From NCBI RefSeq assembly GCF_902459465.1, contig NC_047081.1:11576849-11640848 (forward strand): a DNA stretch of 64,000 nt, read 5' to 3'. Within the stretch, counting starts at the first letter, position 1. Every line of letters begins with the position of its first letter. The notes below the pieces were generated by a model, which worked only from the letters and a program-made list of their open reading frames with translations, had not been told where the DNA came from and ran no database searches. Origin of the DNA: Asterias rubens (lineage: Eukaryota; Echinodermata; Asteroidea; Forcipulatida; Asteriidae). The translations under genes were made by a program, and so were the position numbers. Shown piece by piece: positions 44,201 to 52,329 of the stretch.

Positions 44201-46943
44201 TTCCACTTTCAGAAAGAGTTGCATTCGAAGAAGGAATTGGAGGACTATACGGTGAGAATATTTTGTTGTATTTAAATGTTATATTATGTATTATTAAATA
44301 TTCAACAAAACATAGGCCTGTCAGTCCAAAAACGTCACCAGCTCAAACGAAATGTATAAAAATAAGGACATAAAAAGGCCGCTTCACCAAAAGGAGTGTG
44401 TCCCCTAATATTCCCATTATTTTAATACTGTTTGCTCTTGTACGAGTAAACCCCCCCCCCCCAAAAAAAAAAAGAAAAAAATACAACTACAGAAATTACA
44501 CATAATTTGCACACAAAGAAAAACCAGACAAACAGTCATCATAAAGCAGACTAGAAAACCAGTAACTCAATCATGCAATAAATTATGATAACATCGAAAT
44601 ATAATTTTCATTGCATTTTGTTGTTTCCCGTCTATTAGCGGGTTTTGAAGCTCACTTGTAGCCGGTACGTTCAAGAGAATCTATCGGCCTCAGCACTGAA
44701 CTCTGAGGGCTTGCGGCCAAGAGATTTACAAACCATGAGGAACGAAGTCAAGTCATTCAGGTAACGTTGTTGAACAAAATCCATTGGTTGTTGACTCGAT
44801 GATTTATACCCAAGCTGGCAGAAGCAAACTTCAACTTGGCACTCAAATGGTACTGTTGTTTCAACAATTCATAAGTAGCCAATCTTGAGAGAATGGCTCT
44901 TAAAATACATTGTCTTCAATTAATCGAAAATTTCGTTAAATTTCTTTTAAAGATTCGCGACTGAAAGCCGACTACAGCAAATTGCTGGTTCTCTTAGCGT
45001 CTCAAATAAGAAGTCTCTTGACCTTAGCAAGAAGCTTGAAGACCTAATCCCATTGGAAGACCATACCAAGGAGGTGTTGCGCAAGTTGGACGAGGTCATT
45101 TTGTTTACGTCAGATCTTGGAACCGGAGCAGTCGACGTAGACGGGGAACAGAACTCCGTCATCCTAATGAAAGACACCATGATTGCGGATCTAACAGCCC
45201 AGCTGAGTGCTCTTCGCACAGAGAATGAAGAGATGGTAGTTGCCCACTCAGCCCAGAATTTAGAGCATGAGAGACGTCAGGCGAGTCTAGGTGACACCAT
45301 CAATATCCTGCAAGGTCAAAGGTCAAACATGATGATTAACTTGGGAGGACTGAGTGAGGACAAGGAACGACTGGAGGCCGATGTGGAGAAACTGAATCAA
45401 GAGGTGATGCGACTCCAAACTATGATACCGGTTCCGAACGAGGAGGCGCCGACACCAGAACCGACACCAGAACCGACACCCGTACGGTTGGGCTTCGTAG
45501 CGCGGGTCAAGAAGGGCATTGAAGTAGTTTTGAATAGCGAGGTAGGTAGTAAACTTGTGTGTGGGTGTGGGTACACACATGCATTATGGAATAGTTTACC
45601 CATCCAAACCAGATACTCCAACAATGTCCCGGCCTTCAAACGGGCTCTCGAGACCCACCTTGTTCACCTTTTTCTGGTCGACATCGTCTTCGTTCTTTCT
45701 TGTTTTCCTTCTTTCTATAGATATAGCGCCTTGTTTCATTTGGAGCTTTATAACAGTTTTTATTATTCAATCCGGGGACTTATATAGAAAAGTTATAACA
45801 AACTAGATGACAATAGGGTGTCCGGTTGGGTAAAGGTCCCCAGTTAGAAAAGTGTCTGTTCAAACTAAAAGGTACAGTTGCCAAACAGTACAAACAAAAG
45901 AGGGACAATATTTTAGATCTCTGATTGAGGGTTTTACCCACTTGTATTTGCTACAAAATAAAGTCATATCCCGATGCAAATTCAACATCTAGTTTGTTCT
46001 TCTTCTTCGTCAAGGCTGACTCATCAAACAAAACAAAAGAAGAACAGGTCTTGTCAGGGATCAACGAACGAGGTGCAAGCCCGGACAGTGATGCAGTGGC
46101 TATGCAAGGAGCGAGTCAACCTCCTAGCCAGGTAGACCAGGAACAAGTGAAAGACTTGGATGAATTGGAAGCAAAGCCGGACCCGGATGATGATCAACGG
46201 GAAGCTGCTGCAGGGGATACCGATCAACCACAAATAGGAATTTTCAAACGTATCACAAGCAAAATAGAAGTAACGCTGGCCCCCAAAAAGGTATGATGTG
46301 ATTTGCAATTAATACTGAGAATGGAAGTGCTGTAAACGTTTGTTATAAACGTGAGATTTGGTTCATTTCCCGGAAGCTGTTGGATTTTGGTATAATGTAT
46401 AAGACTTTCCATCTGTACGTTAAATAAGCCGAAATTTGGCAAGTTTTGATATCAAACTGTTTACTCTCAAAGAACTTTTCAAAACTTATAGAACTACATG
46501 TACATGTAGTCTGCGCCATGATACACCGTTATGCATCGTCCTTAACGGGCGGCTGTAGCTCTATATGCACGTGGTTAAAGAGTCTCGTGCTGTATAAAAA
46601 AAAATTATTTCGTGAACATGAAGTTCTAACTTGTAACTGTTTTCATTGTTAGGAACAGAAGGACCCATCAGCAAAAACCCCGATGCAAGAACCCGGAGCA
46701 GATGTTGAATTACCAAAGGAGCAGCCCGAACAGAGCTTGAGCCAAGAGGAAGTTCCAGGATCATGCTTAGAGTCTGGTGGTGATCAGCAATCAATAACTC
46801 CCGATGGACAGCTCGAGACGAATGACAGATCCGGTGGGAAACTGCCGTCGGTTGAACAGGAAGAAACTCCTGAACAACAGCAAGGTACGGAACCCGAACG
46901 GCAAGGACCGGAACCGGAGCAGTCTGATGAAGTGGAGGTATAA
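35299..46943 (+). CDS. TRPC-like cation channel, paralogue B (16 coding exons)
   Basis: Exons 35299-35635, 36765-36883, 37401-37508, 39197-39484, 39775-39882, 40271-40458, 40661-40797, 41432-41571, 41910-42475, 43189-43384, 43813-43980, 44213-44251, 44639-44760, 44953-45541, 46015-46290, 46653-46943: 3672 nt, 1223 aa. Same channel layout as paralogue A: ankyrin-type region, FIAHPHSQKAII linker, six membrane segments, LGPLRISLGAM before S5, Cys pair 646/656, pore LYWTLFG (672-678), S6 NALIGMLSNTYNSIE, TRP box EWKFHR (735-740). The start at 35299 has a good context (ACAAAATGG); an in-frame Met upstream would add 73 unmatched residues. Odd points: the exon homologous to A exons 4+5 is continuous; the donor after 43980 is GC (GAG|GCAAGT); exon 9 encodes three VHNPA-type pentapeptides. 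The tail is far longer than in A: coiled coil (about 840-990), PTPEPTPEPTP, then acidic Gln/Glu/Pro-rich sequence. AATAAA at 47271. Confidence 0.85.
35974..36413. mobile_element. hAT-type MITE in intron 1 of TRPC-like B
   Basis: About 440 bases flanked by the 8-bp direct repeat GTGTTGTT (35966-35973 and 36414-36421). The terminal inverted repeats are long: GGTCCTACTACTTACCGTCA at the left and the complement of AAGTAGTAGGACC at the right, with TTGACGGCGAGTTGACGG inside. An 8-bp target duplication is the hallmark of hAT elements. No transposase frame is present. Confidence 0.8.
36969..37083. repeat. Hairpin MITE R2, partial, with poly-T
   Basis: GGATAACTTTCCGTATGGCG followed by a poly-T run, then AAAAAGGGATACCTCATTGA and the reverse order of R2 landmarks. 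The far arm is lost. Intron 2 of TRPC-like B. Confidence 0.7.
37182..37325. repeat. Dispersed repeat R12, copy 1
   Basis: CGAAGGCGATTGCCTC, CTGGTCATTGCC, GAAATGCTCCAGTA, TTTACCAAGGAGAA and CAAGTCTCGGCGCCCTTG are shared in order with the copy at 37858. A short fragment (GGAGGCAACGAAGGCGATT) is also at about 36944. Intron 2 of TRPC-like B. Confidence 0.7.
37525..37737 (-). repeat. R1 MITE-like repeat, internally deleted
   Basis: TTAAAGACACTGGACATG at the left and TGTCCAATGCCTTTAA at the right, TTAA at both edges, but only about 213 bases long, so the centre is deleted. Intron 3 of TRPC-like B. Confidence 0.8.
37858..38010. repeat. Dispersed repeat R12, copy 2
   Basis: Same landmarks as 37182-37325, including a fuller 3' part (GCCTTGGTGCCCTTGCCC). 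Intron 3 of TRPC-like B. Confidence 0.7.
38961..39135. repeat. R1 MITE-like repeat, half copy
   Basis: Has the R1 half with GTCTTGAAATCAAATTCGTG, AGAGGGAGCTGTTTCTCACA and the terminus CAATAGTGTCCACTGCCTTT plus AA. Intron 3 of TRPC-like B, just upstream of exon 4. Confidence 0.8.
39479..39700. repeat. 111-bp tandem duplication spanning a splice donor
   Basis: The segment beginning GAAGAGGTAGGTCGTAGT at 39479 recurs at 39590 with about 90% visual identity, both copies ending near CAGGTCTCCT. The first copy includes the true exon 4 end and donor (39484|39485). The second provides an identical donor-like GAAGAG|GTAGGT. Reading through to the second donor meets an in-frame stop, so it should not yield full-length protein. 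Confidence 0.85.
39962..40072. repeat. Dispersed intronic repeat R11, copy 3
   Basis: ACCAATCATAACGCAGATAT, AAGCTTAAGTCACTGC, CCAATGAAATGATTG, AGTACCT and CTTGCGGATAAAGACAGG match R11 copies 1 and 2. Intron 5 of TRPC-like B. Confidence 0.65.
40484..40614. repeat. Hairpin (MITE-like) element
   Basis: ACTAGACTAACCAGAAACCA at the left pairs imperfectly with the complement of CAGTTTCTGGTCCCGTCTAG at the right. About 131 bases, in intron 6 of TRPC-like B. Single copy here. Confidence 0.6.
41013..41226. repeat. Hairpin MITE R4, copy 2
   Basis: GGGCCCAATTTCATAGAGCT at the left and the inverted AGCAGCTCTATGGAATTGTG at the right. The arms CATGAAATTTCTTCC and GGAAGAAATTTCATG also mirror. Intron 7 of TRPC-like B. 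Confidence 0.85.
42818..43075 (+). mobile_element. tRNA-derived SINE (S3) in intron 9 of TRPC-like B
   Basis: An A-box-like GGTTGGTGCAGTAGTGTC is followed about 55 bases later by the B box CTGGTTCGAATCCCACCGG. A long unrelated tail (TTTTCCGGACATTATCTTC and others) follows. The lack of a tRNA acceptor stem and the long tail mark it as a SINE. Confidence 0.7.
44074..44123. repeat. R1 MITE-like repeat, short fragment
   Basis: CAAAGACACTAGACACTATT and GAAGACCAGTCTTCTCACTT correspond to one R1 terminus. It lies directly after the GC-donor exon of TRPC-like B. Confidence 0.6.
45542..45787 (+). mobile_element. Non-LTR retrotransposon remnant (reverse transcriptase C-terminal tail)
   Basis: The frame after the exon 14 donor of TRPC-like B reads HALWNSLPIQTRYSNNVPAF, then KRALETHLVHLF. 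The pattern 'LWNSLP..R......FK..L.THL' is the well-known extreme C-terminus of CR1/L2/Jockey-type reverse transcriptases. Only this tail and perhaps the element 3' end survive. It is in the same orientation and the same frame as exon 14, with a stop at 45785-45787. Confidence 0.7.
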
Positions 46944-47270
46944 GCCGACGAAAGTCTGCAGTCCGCAGATGTAGACGATTCTACAAAAGAATAGCAACAA
47001 CATGAACCGAGACAGAATGAGGCAAGTGACAGTTCTCAGTTTGCACTTACAGATACTGTACATAGAGATACACATGAACACCAAGATGCTTATTAAACCG
47101 GTGTCCAGGGAAATCTGTCCGCCGAAAATTCTGTCCCCTATACGGGAAGTTAAAGTGGGCTGAAGATGATGATTCAAAAGAGGGCGGGCGCTACCAAAAA
47201 ACAAACTAACATGGACGAATTTAGTGAGCGATGTGGCACGGTGTTGATATAAGTAGTAAGTAGTGCAATG

Positions 47271-47276
47271 AATAAA
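47271..47276 (+). promoter_or_regulatory. Polyadenylation signal AATAAA, TRPC-like B
   Basis: AATAAA 328 bases after the TRPC-like B stop, followed by a T-rich stretch (TTTCCTTTTTTTTAC). It is the first canonical signal downstream and fits a short 3' UTR. Confidence 0.6.
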
Positions 47277-47702
47277 AGTTTTACATTTCCTTTTTTTTAC
47301 TGGTCTTTATAATTCAGTTCAGTTCAGGGTACCTTAAACGTTAATTATCGTACTGTAATAATATGGTGTTATACGATGTTTAAATTGTTTATTTTTAAAA
47401 TTTGTTGCTTCATAAGTAAGCTAACATTTTTATTTTAGATTATGTATGTTATATTTGTTGTTATGTACATTAATTGTGATTTTTTTGAAGGGCCAACTAA
47501 TGCTATAACAAGTTTTATAAAAACAATTAAATTACCAATATTTTTGTTTATTTTGGTGTGTGGGCATCATTCCTTTGACCTCAAACGCAGCTAATACTAT
47601 TTTAACGGGATTGATACAATAATTAAACCTGTTTATCATGTGTGTTTTTCATCTTTTAAATTTGATATTTTTATACTAATTTCCTTACTATTTACCGATC
47701 AG

Positions 47703-47900
47703 GAAATAAGGCCCCTACCTCAAGGTTTTGAAAAAATTGACAAAACATGTACACGTTTAATGTGGTATAATTCTTTATCCGAACGTGAAACAATAAGGCT
47801 CATGCTGGATGGACTAAGAACTTGTTCAGATCAGAATCAATCTACTGTTAGTTGTACATGTATTTGCACTACTTATCGACTACCACAGAAGGTTTTCCAG
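47703..47900 (+). other. Exon-like open segment downstream of TRPC-like B
   Basis: An AG acceptor after a pyrimidine-containing tract (TTACTATTTACCGATCAG) opens 198 nt (66 codons, phase 0 at both ends). It ends at CAG|GTAATT. The peptide starts EIRPLPQGFEKIDKTC and is not a family I recognise. It could be an alternative 3' exon of TRPC-like B, an exon of another gene, or chance. Confidence 0.3.
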
Positions 47901-48089
47901 GTAATTAGAATTGGAAATGCATGTTCAACTATCAATTTGCAAGGTTTAACAAAACATTGTATGTTTTGTTCAGCATTTATTTTATAAACACATTAATAGA
48001 TAAGTAGGATTTTAAACTTTGCATGGTGGAAGTAAATATAAAAGTTTGCGGTAACACCATGTAATAACAATCTCTAAATGAGTTGGGGT

Positions 48090-48105
48090 GGTTCTGAAAA
48101 GAACC
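48090..48105 (-). promoter_or_regulatory. Histone-type 3' stem-loop, minus-strand copy
   Basis: On the minus strand it reads GGTTCTTTTCAGAACC: a 6-bp stem (GGTTCT/AGAACC) with TTTC loop, preceded by AAC and followed by ACCACCCC. This is the metazoan replication-dependent histone mRNA 3' end consensus, normally bound by SLBP. No histone coding sequence lies nearby. Confidence 0.7.
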
Positions 48106-48117
48106 GTTGGAGCCAAC

Positions 48118-48133
48118 GGTTCTTTTCAGAACC
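48118..48133 (+). promoter_or_regulatory. Histone-type 3' stem-loop, plus-strand copy
   Basis: GGTTCTTTTCAGAACC with flanks CCAAC and ACCACCCC, identical to the minus-strand copy at 48090. A purine-rich CAAGAAAGA-type downstream element is not at its usual short distance; the nearest AAGAAAGA is at 48200-48207. Confidence 0.7.
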
Positions 48134-48545
48134 ACCCCAACTCATTTAGAGATTGTTATTACATGGTGTTACCGCAAACTTTTATATACATTAATATATA
48201 AGAAAGAATAACTACAACATGTACTTACCGGTTACAATAATGGTTTACTTCGGTTATCGGGTAGCATTTTTTACTTTTAAATTGAGAGTAAGTGAAATTG
48301 AGATAATAAACTTGCACTAGTCAACCATAATAATCTTAGTATTACATGTACATTGTTCTCTTGTTTGTGAGGTACATATGTTTCAAAAACACATGTTTCT
48401 AAATCGCCACATGAATGTTAAAAAAAATCAGGGTTTTCTTTTGTCATCCGCCATCAAAGGTTCAAGAAACACACTACAGTTTGATCGGTGGTGTGTTTAG
48501 GTTAGGCTGGCGGGTAAAACTGTGTTAAAAACTTCTCCTTGTGTT

Positions 48546-48561
48546 GGATCTGAAAAGAACC
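48546..48561 (-). promoter_or_regulatory. Degenerate histone-type stem-loop
   Basis: The minus strand reads GGTTCTTTTCAGATCC, preceded by AACCATC. One stem pair (T-T) is broken. It resembles the palindrome stem-loops 400 bases away and may be a decayed copy. Confidence 0.4.
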
Positions 48562-48705
48562 GATGGTTGACGTTGACAACTAATTCAAAGATTATCTTGT
48601 TCTACTTGGTGGAAGACCTTAATCGTGTTGATTTGCCACAATTTGCCTCACGAGAGGGCGCTATCATCCACGAACCGCTCTCACGACATCTCCCAAGACT
48701 ACACA

Positions 48706-49010
48706 TTCGATTGGGCAGTCTACATTAACTACCATACGCGTCGTAGCAGTCTACATTAACTCGTGCGCCGATTGGCTGAGAGTCTACATTTAATTATCAT
48801 AGTCTACATTGATTACCATAAAACGTTCGATCGCAACAAGTACACACGTCACACACGCTCGTGCAATCCATCCGCCGTCGTCCACTTCACAGTCTACATT
48901 AACTAGCCATTCGATTGGGCAGTCTACATTAATTACCATACGCGTCACAGCAATTGGCTGGGAGTCTACATTAATTACCATAGTCTACATTGATTACCAT
49001 AAAATGTTTC
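48706..49010 (+). repeat. AGTCTACA repeat cluster, left
   Basis: AGTCTACA occurs eight times, at 48717, 48748, 48781, 48801, 48891, 48921, 48963 and 48982, mostly followed by TTAATTACCATA or TTGATTACCATA. Two larger units starting ATTCGATTGGGCAGTCTACA (48706, 48910) indicate a local duplication. Inverted CCAAT boxes (GATTGG) lie at the unit starts. Confidence 0.85.
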
Positions 49011-49679
49011 AATAAACATGAGACTCGAGCCTTGTTTAACCAACCATGCACAGTCAGACACCAGAGAGCAAGGATCAGCAAGCTCAAGCAGTCGTTTCTT
49101 AGGTAAAACACCGCCCAAGTGTCCCCGATGTTGTGTATGATTGAAAGGTAAGGACATTGTGTGATGGTTTCCATGAGAATAACATCCTTTTTTACTCTAA
49201 ATTTGAGTACAAAATCAGCGTAAGTCGGCGGAAAAAAATTGAGTGAGATCATATTAACCACACGTGTGTGTATTGTGTAACATGGTGTTTACTTTTTCCA
49301 CTATCCCATCCCAGTTCAATGCACAGTGTGTGTGTACGCTGTGTACAGCGTGTACACTGCATACAATGGCGTCAAGAGTACATTGTACATGTACATGACA
49401 TTGGTAATACATGTACTCATGTTCTAGAGAAGAACTGCAAAATGGCAACATAGTAAAAGACATGCATTGCTTGCAGTTGCAGGTGACAGCGAGCAGCAAG
49501 ATTTCTTTTAAAAGGGCCCGCAAGTCCATCATAATTACCACAAAAATTAACAACAGAATGTGCAAAGTGTATCATGTGATGATACTTCCAGGTGCATGTC
49601 ATGCATGTTACGGTTTTCAAATAGCTATTAGGTAAAGGATGCGCACTACTTACTACGCATGACGCACAGCATGAGTTTT

Positions 49680-49786
49680 GCTAACAGGTACTCCTGGAAC
49701 TATGACTTGAGGTTCGTTCCACTATCGTCTCCACTAGTGGAGACGATAGCGGAGAACGAACCTGATAGTTCTCGGAGTTAGCTAAC
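49680..49786. repeat. Hairpin (MITE-like) element R8
   Basis: A near-complete dyad centred at about 49735. The strongest part is CGTCTCCACTAGTGGAGACG, extended by GGTTCGTTC/GAACGAACC and GCTAAC/GTTAGC at the edges. Single copy in the window. Confidence 0.8.
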
Positions 49787-49833
49787 GGTAGACCTATACT
49801 TACTACGTAGTATGTGATGTCAATTGCTCAAAA

Positions 49834-50006
49834 ACCACAATGGGTGCGTTCGTTTAGCTTCCCTGGGTCGACCCCAGTGTGTGTGGCGGGTTTTTTTTCC
49901 CAGGATGAACGTGGGTAATTATCTGTACACATTCGTCCTGGGAAAAGAAAATGCCACACACCGGGGTCGACCCGGGGATCGAGCTAAACGAACGCCCCAT
50001 TGTGGT
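49834..50006. repeat. Hairpin MITE R3, copy 2
   Basis: ACCACAATGGGTGCGTTCGT at the left and the inverted CGAACGCCCCATTGTGGT at the right. The interior matches copy 1 at 20046 (CGACCC, CCCAGGAYGAACGTGGGTAA). This copy has longer mirrored ends than copy 1. Confidence 0.85.
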
Positions 50007-50223
50007 AAATTGTGGCCATAAAGCGCCCTCACTGGGGTCAAAGGATCCAAATCATTGGACGATAGATTTCTTTGTGCGTAGACACAAGAGCGTGACCTCA
50101 GCATTCCTGTAGCATTTCCTGTTAATGCAAATGGGTCTATTGCATATCTTAGGATATCATAATAATTGTTTGAAGACGACAAAATATCGCCTTCTTAAAA
50201 TTACCGTGGTACAACAAAACAGT

Positions 50224-50332
50224 TGTTGCACGCTGTGAAGGGGATCCATGGTATTTGATACACCCTCGGAGGCAAATGGCACTCTCGTCCCTCAGGTGCA
50301 CAAAACACCATGGACCCCGGCGTCACAACATG
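50224..50332. repeat. Hairpin (MITE-like) element R9
   Basis: GGGGATCCATGGTATTTG and CAAAACACCATGGACCCC mirror each other, with ACCCTCG/CGTCCCTC-type pairing nearer the centre. Imperfect arms. Single copy here. Confidence 0.55.
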
Positions 50333-50489
50333 CATCAATTGTATATTGTTTATCACATGTTTCACTAAAATGTAGTTGCCAAATATAAAGACAAAGACAA
50401 GGTTTTTAGAATCCTATAAATGTAGATGAATAAAATAAAAAACTAACAAACATGTAAACATATTCCATTTCAAAAGGTAGTCGCTTTTT

Positions 50490-50690
50490 CAATGTGGCCA
50501 CAATTCAGGAGCTGTTGTGTCCACGCAGGATACATAATTCTAGACAGGAATACTGTACACAGTCTAAGAAGTGTTACCGCAGAAACACTTCTCAGATTCA
50601 AATTTTGGGGCAAATAACTGAATATTACTTGACGACTTTACTTCAAAGTGAAATGTTTCCCAAAATGCTTATACTAAAGCTGCTGTAGGC
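50490..50690. repeat. Diverged dispersed repeat R10, copy 1
   Basis: Shares TTCTCAGATTCAAATTTTGG-like, ACTTCAAAGTGAAATG-like and GCTGTA/TTTTATTGGCATT-like blocks, in order, with 54130-54365 inside the fucosyltransferase gene. I do not recognise the family. Confidence 0.5.
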
Positions 50691-51113
50691 TTCAAACCAA
50701 CAGTTCTTATTGGCATTAAAATTTTATGTTAACATGCGCGCTCAGGGAATACGGAATAATTCATACACAAATCCAACAAGGCCAAAGGTCGAGTTCGATG
50801 TAAATTCCATGAGTTTGCTTGTGATAATGAATATCTTTAAGCAAACTTCAAGCTTGGCATGTGACGATCGATCAGCATTTGAGGCAAACGCAGCACTTTT
50901 GAATTTACATTAAATTTTTATAAGCTGTACGCTTAAATAATACGTTTGAATAGCTTGTAAAAGCGCAAAAGGCAGTTTAAACCCAGCAACACGCAGATTG
51001 TGATATAATGCAACATAAGTCTGTATCAAAATTCTTGGTGCTATTGATCCACAAATCAACATCAAGGATTCAAGCCTATTATGAAGGTAAATAGGGATGT
51101 CACCAATTCGAGC

Positions 51114-51308
51114 TTAGTCTAGGTTCCTAGACCATTGGTGTTGCGTGGTCACACACAACCAACGTTCCGATTATGCACGACAAAAACTGTACACGCTTGT
51201 TATGAACGAACGCTAGCGGGCGCTCTGTTTCTCTGTTTCTCCGTGCATAGATCGGAACGTTGGTTGTGTGTGACCGCGCAACAGCAATGATCTTGGAACC
51301 AAGACTAA
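51114..51308. repeat. Hairpin MITE R7
   Basis: TTAGTCTAGGTTCCTAGA at the left pairs with AAGACTAA-ending sequence at 51308. The long inner arm TCACACACAACCAACGTTCC has its exact complement GGAACGTTGGTTGTGTGTGA on the right. About 195 bases. Confidence 0.8.
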
Positions 51309-52285
51309 TTCGAGCTTTAAGATGGCAACTGAGTATGAATGATCACAAAAAGGAGTCCTTGATGTAGCATTTAATTATTATAGTCAACTACATTTTACAA
51401 AATCAGAGTTTAAAAATATATGTTATGATGTCCACACAGAAGGTTAAGTTTTGATTACAGAACAGCAATAATTTAACCACCATTCATATTGACAACAACA
51501 AAAAAACTCATTCCTTAATGCATTGCTTTATAAAAAAAACTGGCCGTGGCATTCAGAATTATAATGTTTAGAAATTGCTTTGACACAACCACCTACTGAA
51601 TAACTTGATTCATCTAACCACAGAGAAAAAGACCATGAGTAAAGTCTCAACCAGATCCATGTCGCCAACATCAGTTGTTTTAAGCTGTCTTCCAGGATGA
51701 AACAAGACACTGTCACTGTAGAATAAAATTTACGACTTTATACATTTTGTCTATTCGTACACAAGTGGACGGTTATCTCTTTCACGAGCTGACCAGCCCA
51801 CGCGGTCTGTCGATGATGATGAAAACAAGTCGTGAACATAATACCGTGCGATGGGCGTTTGTGTCGTCCCACGTGCAATACCCTGGCCAATCAGAACCCT
51901 TGAAGCTGTGACGTAGCCCTGGTCGGATATTTATGAATGAAATAGTCCTTATTGCGATTAAAGGTACTTCCTGTATTTATAGTAACTATAATGCTGAAGA
52001 GAAGGTTTTTATGTAAAAGCTGCCTCCATCTGTATAACCAGTAAATCTCAGCCAAAATGCATTGTAAAAGAAGGACAATTCCTCCAACTTTGTGTAATAT
52101 TTGAGCCTTTTTAATTGAATTTTAAGTAACCAGTAGAAGTGTTCCTTATTAAAATTCCTAAGATATTCTCAGCAATTAACTCACCAAATCGAGAAAACTT
52201 GGGGAGCTCTTTTACCGAAGAAATCGCAGCTTGGTTACGGGTTGGTTTCAGCGATCTCAGTGGTCAGAAAACCGTGGTAGGCAAT
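51309..52285. other. Non-coding stretch with promoter-like elements
   Basis: No gene supported. Around 51868-51920 there is a cluster of CACGTG, GGCCAATCAG and GTGACGTAG (E-box, CCAAT and CRE-like), then TATTTATGAATG. It could be the promoter of the 52481 exon-like segment or of the fucosyltransferase gene, but this is unproven. Confidence 0.3.
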
Positions 52286-52329
52286 GAGACTCGAGTCTCT
52301 TGTTTAAGCAAACATCTTATGGTAATTAT

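Larger units (their letters stand above)
48036..48187. repeat. Perfect 75-nt inverted repeat with 2-nt spacer
   Basis: Arms 48036-48110 and 48113-48187 are exact reverse complements separated by AG (48111-48112). The centre is GAACCGTTGG-AG-CCAACGGTTC. I checked pairing outward to 48036/48187, where it stops (48035 and 48188 do not pair). Each arm contains a histone-type stem-loop. Confidence 0.95.

Noticed and set aside
44938-45220. Minus-strand frame opposite TRPC-like B exon 14
   Set aside because: It is a shadow of the coding strand.
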